Notes under the pieces: generated by a model | Seen by the model: the letters and a program-made list of their open reading frames with translations, nothing else | The model's database searches: none | What the model was told of the DNA's origin: nothing | Shown here: positions 56,425 to 64,000 of the stretch, piece after piece | How positions within the stretch are numbered: position 1 is the stretch's first letter | Layout of the letters: every line of letters begins with the position of its first letter | Program-made: the position numbers and the translations under genes | NCBI RefSeq assembly: GCF_033304615.1 | Contig: NZ_CP129118.1 | Span: 1,794,001-1,858,000 of the forward strand | Direction: 5' to 3' | DNA length: 64,000 nt | Origin: Sporosarcina oncorhynchi | GTDB lineage: Bacteria > Bacillota > Bacilli > Bacillales_A > Planococcaceae

Positions 56425-57300
56425 CTATGCGTTTTTATAGCGATTCCATATTTCATCAAACGGTATAGAGCCTTCTCCGAACTCCGTTAAAGGCATCCGT
56501 ACACCACCTGTTTCAATCCCAATTTTTGATAGTGCATATTTGATCGGTACCGGATTCGGAGCGGAAAAGATTGCTTGGAACAACGACAGTAGCTTCCGGT
56601 GTAATGTGGCTGCCTTTACTGTGTCTCCGCTTTTGTACGCATTAATCATTTCTTTCATTTCCAACCCAACAATGTGTGATGCAACTGAAATGACGCCTTC
56701 TCCCCCAATTGACAGGAGAGGCAATGTCAGCGCATCATCCCCGCTGTAAACTTTGAAACTGTCACCTGTTCCGCTAATGATTTTCGACATCTGTTCAAGA
56801 CTGCCGCTCGCTTCTTTAACGGCACGAATATTTTTAATTTTAGATAGCTCAATTACGGTTTCTGCCTGCATGTTAACCGCTGATCGACCAGGAATATTGT
56901 ACAGAAGAATCGGCAGTGCTGTTTCAGCGGCAATATGAGAAAAGTGCGCAATCATTCCATTTTGATCGGGACGATTATAATACGGCGTTACGAGCATGAT
57001 GCCGTCAGCACCAAGGTTCTCAGCACGTTGCGTCAACTTGACTGATTCTGCAGTATTAAAGGTACCGGTTCCTGCAATGACCGGGATTCTTTTTCGAACA
57101 ATTTCAATGACATTGCTGAACATAGAAAACTTTTCATCATGATTTAAAGTTGGAGATTCCCCCGTCGTGCCACAGACAATAAGGGAATCAGTTCCTGTAG
57201 CTATCAAATGTTCCACGAGCTTTTCTGTCAAATCATACTCAATGTTTCCTGTTTTTGAAAAAGGAGTAACCATTGCAGTGCCAATTTGACCAAGTTCCAT
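56425..57300 (-). CDS. dapA: 4-hydroxy-tetrahydrodipicolinate synthase
   Basis: A 291-residue TIM-barrel aldolase that condenses aspartate semialdehyde with pyruvate. This is the first step of the lysine/diaminopimelate pathway, whose product also feeds dipicolinate. Motifs: GTTGESPTL, LVTPYYNRP, LYNIPGRSAVNM, the Schiff-base Lys in VKEASGS, and YSGDDALTLP. It follows asd by 51 bases; the aspartokinase gene dapG that lies between them in B. subtilis is absent. Confidence 0.95.
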   Translation of the reverse strand: MELGQIGTAMVTPFSKTGNIEYDLTEKLVEHLIATGTDSLIVCGTTGESPTLNHDEKFSMFSNVIEIVRKRIPVIAGTGTFNTAESVKLTQRAENLGADGIMLVTPYYNRPDQNGMIAHFSHIAAETALPILLYNIPGRSAVNMQAETVIELSKIKNIRAVKEASGSLEQMSKIISGTGDSFKVYSGDDALTLPLLSIGGEGVISVASHIVGLEMKEMINAYKSGDTVKAATLHRKLLSLFQAIFSAPNPVPIKYALSKIGIETGGVRMPLTEFGEGSIPFDEIWNRYKNA

Positions 57301-57351
57301 TCGATCATCCTTTTTTACTCTTTATATGCCTGCTTTCATTAAATACCTTTT

Positions 57352-58383
57352 TCACTTAATCAGTTCTTCTGCAATTTGCACGGAATTAAGCGCCGCACCT
57401 TTCAATAAATTGTCCGCCACAATCCACATATGGAATCCAGATGGATGTGCCGGATCTTTACGGATTCTGCCGACGAATACTTCATCTTTCCCTTCGGCAT
57501 ATAATGGCATCGGATAGGATTGTGAAGACGGATCGTCTTGGACGACGACACCCGTTGTCGTTGCCATCGCTGCGCGGATTGCTTCAACTGTAACATCTTC
57601 GCTATCTACTTCGATATAGACCGATTCAGAATGCCCGGTTACAACTGGAAGCCTTACACATGTTGCGGTAACAGCAATTTTATCATCCGAAAATATTTTT
57701 TTAGTCTCATTCATCATTTTAAGTTCTTCCAATGTATATCCCGATTCATCAAACAGATCAATTTGTGGAATCGCATTAAAAGCAATTGGATAATGTTTAC
57801 TGGCAGACGCAGAAGGAAGTATTTCGGCTTCAATGTCAGCACGCTCTTCGAATTGTAGGCTTTGTGTGCCAAGTTCATGAATTGCTTCCGCACCAGCTCC
57901 GGAAACCGCCTGATAGGTTGAAACGATAATTCGATTAATACCGAATTTTTCTTTCACCGCATGCAATGCAGTCACCATTTGAATCGTTGAACAATTAGGA
58001 TTAGCGATAATGCCTTTATGGTTTTTCAGTTCATGGGGATTCACTTCAGGCACGACAAGCGGTATGCCTTCATCCATTCTGAAAGCACTCGTATTATCGA
58101 TGACTACAGCTCCCCGTTTTACAGCTTCTGAAGCGAACTTTTTTGAAATGGAGCCACCTGCGCTAAAGAACGCAATATCGACACCTTCAAACGACTCGGG
58201 AACGGTCTCTTCTACGATATATTTTTGTCCATCTACAACAATCTCAGTACCAGCTGATCTTTTAGAAGCGAGCATTTTAATCGATTTCGCCGGGAACTTA
58301 CGCGCTACAAGTTTTTCAAGAATTTTGCTTCCTACTGCACCAGTCGCTCCGACAATTGCTACATTCAACTCTTTTTTATCCAA
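57352..58383 (-). CDS. asd: Aspartate-semialdehyde dehydrogenase
   Basis: A 343-residue NADPH enzyme reducing aspartyl phosphate to aspartate semialdehyde, the branch point for lysine, threonine, methionine and dipicolinate. It has the Rossmann motif AIVGATGAVGSKILEKL, catalytic Cys in NPNCSTIQM, QAVSGAGAEAIHEL and RLPVVTGHSESVYIE. The TTG start follows GGGGAGATAGAA. It is 135 bases downstream of dpaB, so it may have its own promoter as well as sporulation readthrough. Confidence 0.95.
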   Translation of the reverse strand: MDKKELNVAIVGATGAVGSKILEKLVARKFPAKSIKMLASKRSAGTEIVVDGQKYIVEETVPESFEGVDIAFFSAGGSISKKFASEAVKRGAVVIDNTSAFRMDEGIPLVVPEVNPHELKNHKGIIANPNCSTIQMVTALHAVKEKFGINRIIVSTYQAVSGAGAEAIHELGTQSLQFEERADIEAEILPSASASKHYPIAFNAIPQIDLFDESGYTLEELKMMNETKKIFSDDKIAVTATCVRLPVVTGHSESVYIEVDSEDVTVEAIRAAMATTTGVVVQDDPSSQSYPMPLYAEGKDEVFVGRIRKDPAHPSGFHMWIVADNLLKGAALNSVQIAEELIK

Positions 58384-58518
58384 TTCTATCTCCCCTTACC
58401 CGTTAATAAAGACACTTGTTTATATAAGAGGGAGTCGTTAATTGAAAGCGATCCTTTATATAACAAGAGTGCATTGGAGGAATTATATCATAATTAAAAT
58501 GGTTCTGCTTTTGTATTT

Positions 58519-59103
58519 TTAACGGTGAAGAATCAGCAAGGGTTGAAGTTGTCTTTTCTCGAGGGCAGCAGCCGCTGCGGGTACCATCAATGTGAAATCG
58601 GAGATTAGAGAATTCGGCTTCTTATACGGATCATCCTGTCCAAAGGGTATGAAAAAAACATTTTTCATGTTCAATAGCTTGATAATATTGCTACCATTCA
58701 ATCCTAACGCATCATTTGTTGAAATACCGAGCAAGACTGGACTGCCGTTGCGTAATGTTGCTTTTGCGGCCATCAGCACCGGTGAATCCGTTGCTGCGTT
58801 CGCAAATTTGCTTATCGAATTGCCAGTCATCGGAGCGATAATCATACAATCAACTGGAGAGGATGGGCCAAAAGGTTCTGCACCGACAATTGTCGAAATT
58901 ACTTTTTCACCTGTTGCTCCCTCTATTTTTTCAATCCACTCTTCACCTGTGCCGAATCGGGTTGCCGCTGTCAAAACGGAATGCGTGATCACAGGTACAA
59001 CTGTAGCGCCATTTGACTGCAATTCGTTGATGACCGGCAATATCTGATCGTACGTGCAATGTGATGCGGTTATTCCAAGACCGATCCTTTTTCCTTGCAG
59101 CAT
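58519..59103 (-). CDS. dpaB: Dipicolinate synthase subunit B
   Basis: A 194-residue flavoprotein-like subunit (SpoVFB) that with DpaA makes dipicolinic acid in the mother cell during sporulation. It contains GLGITASHCTYDQ at the start and MIIAPMTGNSISKFANAATDSPVLMA, typical of the flavin-binding family. The ATG has GGGG six bases upstream. It lies 12 bases after dpaA. Confidence 0.94.
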   Translation of the reverse strand: MLQGKRIGLGITASHCTYDQILPVINELQSNGATVVPVITHSVLTAATRFGTGEEWIEKIEGATGEKVISTIVGAEPFGPSSPVDCMIIAPMTGNSISKFANAATDSPVLMAAKATLRNGSPVLLGISTNDALGLNGSNIIKLLNMKNVFFIPFGQDDPYKKPNSLISDFTLMVPAAAAALEKRQLQPLLILHR

Positions 59104-59115
59104 GTCATTCCCCTT

Positions 59116-59889
59116 TCATATACTATTCATCCTCAGCAATGCTTTTGCCAACGCGTTAGCCGCATCTTCCGGAAAGTGCTTTCCGGGCAAACCGAGGTGT
59201 ATTGTATAGTATTCATCAGGGGCATTGTCCTTTAGGCAACCAGGAACAGATGCAAGATCGAATACGCGCAAACCCTTTTGCTCATCGAGTGTCAACCAGC
59301 GTGCGGGAATTGTATTAATCAGTGTCCCTTGTAGTTTGAAATCGCCAGATGCAAAAGGAATTGTGGAATAGCCGAGTGCTGTGGCTTCCCCCAATTGTTC
59401 AGAAGATCTTGCGATGACCGTGACAGACGCACCAAGTGCCGCAAGCACTTCTGCAGTCATCTTTCCCACTTTGCCGAAGCCGGTCACATAGAACTGCTTG
59501 CCAAATACACTTTGTCTTGTCGACTCATAGTATTCAAACAAAAACCCTTCTGCTGTCAATCGTGCATTCTCCCAAACGTATTCCACTTCTTTCATATACG
59601 GGCGGATTGAAAATCCTGAGTCTTCATAGGTAGCTATCCAATTTGCTGAGATGACACCTGGATAAATTGTTGTCCCTATAGGAATCCTTTCAGCGGGTAT
59701 CATGTTTTTCATTTCCAAAATTGGTAAGACGATATGGGCAGGCGACAATTCGTCTAGTAGTGCAGACAGAGTATCAGAATGACTATTGCTGCTATAAAGA
59801 GTTGTCTTGTAACCCCAGTTTTTCATAATTTGACTGCATTTCAACAGACGAGGATCTGTTCCAATGAACAACCAATTCCCTTCAATCAT
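59116..59889 (-). CDS. dpaA: Dipicolinate synthase subunit A
   Basis: A 257-residue NAD(P)-binding subunit (SpoVFA) acting on dihydrodipicolinate or a related intermediate. The Rossmann motif VTGFGKVGKMTAEVLAALGA is near residue 135; DLASVPG and LGLPGKHFPEDAANALAKAL are C-terminal. It is about 40 residues shorter than the ~297-residue B. subtilis protein, with the difference in the N-terminal half. The ATG at 59889 overlaps the ymxH stop; a longer frame would sit within ymxH. Confidence 0.88.
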   Translation of the reverse strand: MIEGNWLFIGTDPRLLKCSQIMKNWGYKTTLYSSNSHSDTLSALLDELSPAHIVLPILEMKNMIPAERIPIGTTIYPGVISANWIATYEDSGFSIRPYMKEVEYVWENARLTAEGFLFEYYESTRQSVFGKQFYVTGFGKVGKMTAEVLAALGASVTVIARSSEQLGEATALGYSTIPFASGDFKLQGTLINTIPARWLTLDEQKGLRVFDLASVPGCLKDNAPDEYYTIHLGLPGKHFPEDAANALAKALLRMNSI

Positions 59890-60157
59890 CTTCAATATCG
59901 AAATCTCCCATACTGTGCGTCTTTCCGAAGAGGATCCGATGTTCACCAACCAATACAATTTCGCTCCACGGTATAAATTCTGCAGCTTCCTGCTCTTTGT
60001 TGCGAAACGGCAAGCGACTGAATTTCTTTTTTACTTCAAAACCGATAATCGCTCCTGTTTTCCGATTGAATATCAAATCCGTATCCGCAAGAAAGCCATA
60101 ACGAACTCCATCTTCCACCTGTATCAGCTCTTTTTGAGCCATTTCAGATAATAGCAT
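59882..60157 (-). CDS. ymxH: YlmC/YmxH family sporulation protein (PRC-barrel)
   Basis: A 91-residue PRC-barrel protein (SEMAQKELIQVEDGVRYGFLADTDLIFN... and FIPWSEIVLVGEHRILF). This family is widespread in spore formers and expressed in sporulation in B. subtilis; its role is unclear. AAGGAGG lies six bases before the ATG at 60157; ATGs upstream in the frame precede the ribosome site. The C-terminus is extended by an acidic tail that overlaps the dpaA start. Confidence 0.88.
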   Translation of the reverse strand: MLLSEMAQKELIQVEDGVRYGFLADTDLIFNRKTGAIIGFEVKKKFSRLPFRNKEQEAAEFIPWSEIVLVGEHRILFGKTHSMGDFDIEDD

Positions 60158-60167
60158 GCTCATCCTC

Positions 60168-60198
60168 CTTGACATGTTCTTACTTATCATATGTCAAG
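60168..60198. promoter_or_regulatory. Inverted repeat in the ymxH leader
   Basis: CTTGACAT and ATGTCAAG are 15 bases apart. The left arm includes the AAGGAGG ribosome site region, so folding or a bound regulator could affect translation of ymxH. Confidence 0.4.
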
Positions 60199-60219
60199 TA
60201 TTGTTCAAAACTGCCTATT

Positions 60220-61464
60220 TCAATTAAGGGATTCACTTTCTTGGTCATAAGGACTGATAATCGAAACCGCACGCTCACAACTAAATATTGTCTGTGCCAT
60301 TTTATTAACATCGTTAATATTGACATTGTCAATTAGTGCCACTACTTCGTCAATCGTTCGATGTTCACCGATGATCAATTCATTGTTTCCGTTACGATGC
60401 ATGCGAGATTCTGAACTTTCTAAGCCAAGCAGAAAACTCCCCTTCAACTGTTCTTTGGCATTGGTCAATTCCCGGGCCGATACACCTTTGTCAATTAATT
60501 CTCCAATGATGCTGTCCATCATCGAAACCATCTCCTCCAGATGTTCGGGGGATGTACCGCCATAAATCACAAAAGAGCCTGTGGAGAGGTATGACGAGTA
60601 ATAGGAATAGACCGAGTAGGCAAGTCCACGTTCTTCCCTAATTTCCTGGAATAAACGCGATGACATCGTTCCGCCGACTATGCTGTCAAGAAGTATAAGG
60701 TCATATAAGTGATCGTCTTTTAGTGGTAATCCCGGATACGCAAGACAAATATGAGCTTGCTCAATTTCTTTTCGTTTAATTGTTGAACCACCATGAAAAA
60801 CAGGTGCCGATTCTTTTTGCTCAATTTCTATTGGTGATTTTTCGAAAGTACCGAAATGCTTGGCAATCGTATCAATCAGTCGATCATCATAATTGCCCGC
60901 GACTGAAATGACAATATTACGAGGTGTGTAATGTTCATCCATATATTTCCGTATCATATCTTTATCAAAACGATTGATTGTTGCTTTCACCCCACCGATT
61001 GAACGGCCGATAGGATGTTCAGGATACATCACGGACCATAAGCGCTCATCTACATCATCATCAGGTGTATCTTCAACGGACGCAATTTCATCCAAGATGA
61101 CCGTTTTCTCTCTTTGCATCTCTTTTTCATCAAATACGGAATGGAAGAACATATCTGCAAGAATCTCCATTGCTTCTTCCGCATGATTATCCAATACGGT
61201 CGTTGTATAGCAAGTCAATTCCTTAGATGTATAAGCGTTAATATCACCGCCAATCCGATCGAACTGTTCTGCGATCATCCGCGCAGTTCTCGTTGGTGTT
61301 CCTTTAAAAAGCATATGCTCAATGAAATGAGAGAGGCCCCATTCTTCATCCTTTTCAAACGCAGAGCCTGCTTTGACCCAAATACCGATTGCCACAGAGC
61401 GGACGTATGGCATCTTTTCATGAATCACTCTGACTCCATTTCCACAACTATATTTACTAATCAA
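60220..61464 (-). CDS. mlpA: M16-family processing peptidase (MlpA/YmxG)
   Basis: A 414-residue zinc peptidase resembling mitochondrial processing peptidase. The inverted zinc motif HxxEH is present (SHFIEHMLFKGTPTR) with the downstream Glu of the family (ELTCYTTTV region), and the glycine-rich VGGTMSSRLFQEIREERGLAYSVYS block in the second half. B. subtilis MlpA negatively affects extracellular protease production. TTG start after GGGGGAAG. It is separated from pnp by a terminator. Confidence 0.93.
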   Translation of the reverse strand: MISKYSCGNGVRVIHEKMPYVRSVAIGIWVKAGSAFEKDEEWGLSHFIEHMLFKGTPTRTARMIAEQFDRIGGDINAYTSKELTCYTTTVLDNHAEEAMEILADMFFHSVFDEKEMQREKTVILDEIASVEDTPDDDVDERLWSVMYPEHPIGRSIGGVKATINRFDKDMIRKYMDEHYTPRNIVISVAGNYDDRLIDTIAKHFGTFEKSPIEIEQKESAPVFHGGSTIKRKEIEQAHICLAYPGLPLKDDHLYDLILLDSIVGGTMSSRLFQEIREERGLAYSVYSYYSSYLSTGSFVIYGGTSPEHLEEMVSMMDSIIGELIDKGVSARELTNAKEQLKGSFLLGLESSESRMHRNGNNELIIGEHRTIDEVVALIDNVNINDVNKMAQTIFSCERAVSIISPYDQESESLN

Positions 61465-61497
61465 TCCATTCTTCCCCCTTTAGTTTGCAAAAGAACA

Positions 61498-61535
61498 AAA
61501 AGCCTCCCTCTTCACTGCTGCAAAGTGGGGGCTTT
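61498..61535 (-). terminator. Terminator of pnp
   Basis: On the minus strand AAAGCCCCCAC pairs imperfectly with the GGGAGGCTTT side around a central loop, followed by TTTGTTCTTTTG. Confidence 0.7.
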
Positions 61536-61558
61536 CCATTTTAGTCTATGCAAATATG

Positions 61559-63682
61559 TTACGCGTTATTTTCTTTTTCTGCTGCTTCTTTCTCTTCTTT
61601 GATAACTATTTTACGGGATAAATTAACGCGGCCTTGGTTGTCAATTTCGATGACTTTAACCATTAGCTCATCATCTAATTTCAAGACATCTTCAACAGCT
61701 TTCGTACGTTCTTCCTGAATTTCAGAAATATGAAGTAAGCCATCTTTACCAGGGAATATTTCTACAAATGCACCGAACTTTTCAATCCGTTTCACTTTCC
61801 CTAAATAATACTCTCCGACTTTCGCTTCGCGGACGATGTTTTCAATCATCGCTTTCGCTTTTTCGTTCATCGGTGAATCTGGTGATGAAATATAAATCGT
61901 TCCATCTTGTTCTGTGTCAATTTTAACGCCAGTCTCTTCAATGATCTTATTAATTACTTTCCCACCAGGCCCAATTACATCACGAATCTTATCGGGATTA
62001 ATATGGATCATGATGATTTTCGGAGCATACGCAGACAGCTCTTCACTCGGAGTGGAGATTGTTGACAGCATATGGCTAAGAATCTTCATTCTACCGATTT
62101 TGGCTTGTGTCAGTGATTCTTCAAGAATTTCACGGGAAAGTCCGTCAATCTTAATATCCATTTGTAAAGCTGTAATTCCTTTTTCAGTTCCAGCAACTTT
62201 AAAGTCCATATCGCCTAAGTGGTCTTCTAAACCTTGGATATCTGAAAGGACAGAATAATTTTCGCCTTTTTTCACAAGACCCATAGCAATTCCAGCTACA
62301 GGTGCTTTAATAGGAACCCCTGCATTCATCATTGCCATCGTAGATGCACAGATTGACGCCTGGGATGAAGAGCCGTTTGATTCGAGCACTTCTGCCACTA
62401 GACGAATTGTATACGGGAAATCTTTTTCATCGGGTAGGATTGCTTCAAGCGCGCGTTCACCAAGTGCCCCGTGACCAATTTCACGGCGGCCTGGACCACG
62501 GATTGGACCAGTTTCACCTACACTGAAATTCGGGAAATTATAATGGTGCATGAAACGCTTGGACTCTTCAAGTCCAAGACCATCAATGATTTGTACTTCA
62601 CCGAGTGCACCTAATGTACATACACTCAAAGCCTGAGTTTGTCCGCGTGTGAACAGCCCTGAACCATGCGTACGGGGTAAAATCCCAACTTCTGATGCTA
62701 ATGGGCGGATTTCATCCAAACCACGACCATCAGGACGGACTTTTTCATCAGTGATCAGTCGACGGACTTCTTCTTTGACAAGGTGATCCAGAACGCTTTT
62801 CACTTGCTTCATTTTATCATCATCAGCTTCTGCTTCTGTGTAGAATTCGAGTATATCATTTTTCACTGCAGTGATTGCTTCTTCACGGGCATGCTTCTCT
62901 TCCGTTTGGATAGCATTGATTAAATCTGTTTCACATTTCTCTTTCACTTCATTCAATACATCTTCATCCAATTGGAATAACGTAATTTCCATTTTCTCTT
63001 TACCAACTTCGGCAATAATCATTTCTTGGAATTCGATGAGTTTAATGATCTGTTCATGACCAAACATAATCGCTTCTAGAATGATATCTTCAGCGACTTC
63101 TTTTGCACCCGCTTCAACCATGTTAATTGCGTCTTTAGTTCCTGCTACTACAAGATCAAGATCACTTTTTTCTAGCTGGTCAGGATTTGGGTTGATGATG
63201 AATTCATCATCAATACGGCCGATTTGGACACCAGCGATTGGTCCTTCAAATGGAATATCAGAAATAGACAACGCTAGAGATGATCCAAGCATCGCAGCCA
63301 TTTCAGATGTGCAGTTCTGGTCAACAGACATGACAAGTGAGATAACTTGTACATCATTACGGAATCCATCCGCAAATAAAGGGCGAATCGGACGGTCAAT
63401 TAGACGGCTCGTCAAAACAGCTTTTTCTGACGGACGACCTTCTCGTTTAATAAATCCTCCTGGAATTTTACCTACCGCATACATTCTCTCTTCATAGTTC
63501 ACTGTCAATGGGAAGAAATCAAGCGGTTTTGGCTTTTTGGATGCAGTTGCTGTCGATAATACGGTTGTATCGCCGTAACGTACAAGTACTGCGCCGTTTG
63601 CCTGTTTCGCCAGTTGACCCGTTTCAATCGTCAACGGTCTTCCAGCCCACTCAAGTGAATAAACTTTTTTCTGTTCTGTCAT
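61559..63682 (-). CDS. pnp: Polyribonucleotide nucleotidyltransferase (PNPase)
   Basis: A 707-residue phosphorolytic 3'-5' exoribonuclease, the main 3' mRNA decay enzyme in Bacilli. Order: first RNase PH domain ([45 protein letters not shown]), helical domain, second RNase PH domain ([34 protein letters not shown]), KH ([16 protein letters not shown]) and S1 ([31 protein letters not shown]). Length matches the family. It follows rpsO as usual. Confidence 0.97.
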   Translation of the reverse strand: MTEQKKVYSLEWAGRPLTIETGQLAKQANGAVLVRYGDTTVLSTATASKKPKPLDFFPLTVNYEERMYAVGKIPGGFIKREGRPSEKAVLTSRLIDRPIRPLFADGFRNDVQVISLVMSVDQNCTSEMAAMLGSSLALSISDIPFEGPIAGVQIGRIDDEFIINPNPDQLEKSDLDLVVAGTKDAINMVEAGAKEVAEDIILEAIMFGHEQIIKLIEFQEMIIAEVGKEKMEITLFQLDEDVLNEVKEKCETDLINAIQTEEKHAREEAITAVKNDILEFYTEAEADDDKMKQVKSVLDHLVKEEVRRLITDEKVRPDGRGLDEIRPLASEVGILPRTHGSGLFTRGQTQALSVCTLGALGEVQIIDGLGLEESKRFMHHYNFPNFSVGETGPIRGPGRREIGHGALGERALEAILPDEKDFPYTIRLVAEVLESNGSSSQASICASTMAMMNAGVPIKAPVAGIAMGLVKKGENYSVLSDIQGLEDHLGDMDFKVAGTEKGITALQMDIKIDGLSREILEESLTQAKIGRMKILSHMLSTISTPSEELSAYAPKIIMIHINPDKIRDVIGPGGKVINKIIEETGVKIDTEQDGTIYISSPDSPMNEKAKAMIENIVREAKVGEYYLGKVKRIEKFGAFVEIFPGKDGLLHISEIQEERTKAVEDVLKLDDELMVKVIEIDNQGRVNLSRKIVIKEEKEAAEKENNA

Positions 63683-63823
63683 TGTGTTTCCCCTCTCTTA
63701 TTCCAAACTTGTCCAACAATCATACGTTGTATGTATTTAGTAGTAGTGTATCAAAAATGACGTGCTTATGCGAAAAATAGCTTAATTAATTGAAAAGAAA
63801 AGATTCCAGTCAATGGACTCAAT

Positions 63824-63849
63824 AAAAAAAAGCGGGCAAGGCCCGCTTT
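63824..63849 (-). terminator. Terminator of rpsO
   Basis: On the minus strand AAGCGGGC and GCCCGCTT pair around a 3-base loop, followed by a T-run. Confidence 0.85.
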
Positions 63850-63863
63850 CCGTATCCATCTTA

Positions 63864-64000
63864 TTAACGGCGAAGGCCGAGTTTTGCAATAAGATCTCGA
63901 TAACGTTGAACATCAGTTTCACGCAAGAACTTTAGAAGTCTTTTACGTGTACCGACCATCTTAAGAAGTCCACGACGTGAGTGGTGATCCTTCTTATGAA
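63864..64000 (-). CDS. rpsO: 30S ribosomal protein S15 (3' part)
   Basis: The last 45 codons of S15 are present. They read [21 protein letters not shown], then [19 protein letters not shown] and stop. S15 binds 16S rRNA early in assembly of the small subunit platform. The gene runs off the window at 64000, so the start is not seen. pnp lies downstream, the standard rpsO-pnp arrangement. Confidence 0.96.
   Translation of the reverse strand, partial: HKKDHHSRRGLLKMVGTRKRLLKFLRETDVQRYRDLIAKLGLRR

Overview
The window reads as chromosomal DNA of a low-GC, endospore-forming Firmicute. Sporulation genes occur throughout (cotE, spoVS, dpaA/dpaB, sirA, spoIIIE, ymxH and an unlisted Spo0E-like gene). 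The gene order and protein sequences look most like Sporosarcina or a close Planococcaceae/Caryophanaceae relative. That genus is an inference from protein similarity as I remember it, not from a search. Nearly everything from about 14 kb to 64 kb lies on the minus strand and is broadly collinear with the Bacillus subtilis rpsO to yneF region.

Region by region. (1) 1-3.73 kb: the end of an Asp/Val-rich lipoprotein gene whose terminator hairpin appears duplicated on both sides of a decayed IS1182-family element. An intact IS4-family element with a 12-bp target duplication is nested inside it. (2) 3.7-13.8 kb: accessory and metabolic genes: a GsiB-like KGG stress protein behind a sigma-B-like promoter, exoA, a pseudouridine catabolic operon (psuK-psuG) with its own promoter and paired operator-like dyads, a DadA-like oxidoreductase, a branched-chain aminotransferase, a Spo0E-like gene, a thiolase and an HMG-CoA lyase. 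(3) 13.8-19.6 kb: yneF, sirA, tkt (one frameshift), ynzC, yneB, yneA and lexA, with a cluster of LexA boxes. A 414-bp non-autonomous element sits inside the lexA/ynbB terminator. (4) 19.6-31.5 kb: ynbB, a TRIC/UPF0126 channel, hfq, miaA, a lipase, glpD, glpK, mutL and mutS. (5) 31.5-46 kb: cotE (apparently starting at CTG), ricA, miaB, spoVS, ymdB, rny, recA (SOS box), cinA, pgsA, rodZ, ymfK, ymfI, ymfH and ymfF. (6) 46-52 kb: the nupNOPQ nucleoside ABC importer and the GntR regulator ymfC. (7) 52-64 kb: spoIIIE, rnjB, dapA, asd, dpaB, dpaA, ymxH, mlpA, pnp and the 3' end of rpsO.

How the genes fit together: the core is DNA repair and SOS (lexA, yneA, recA, mutSL, exoA), RNA turnover (rny, rnjB, pnp, hfq, ricA), tRNA modification (miaA, miaB) and the dipicolinate/lysine branch (asd, dapA, dpaAB). 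Notable departures from the B. subtilis layout are the absence of dapG between asd and dapA, of glpP/glpF before glpK, and of glnRA between ynbB and lexA.

I found no CRISPR array, tRNA, rRNA or phage. I also found no clear new defence or biosynthetic system. The most unusual signals are the terminator-targeting element pair that shares a ~130-bp subterminal repeat, the CTG start of cotE, the tkt frameshift, and the altered glycerol-kinase activation site.
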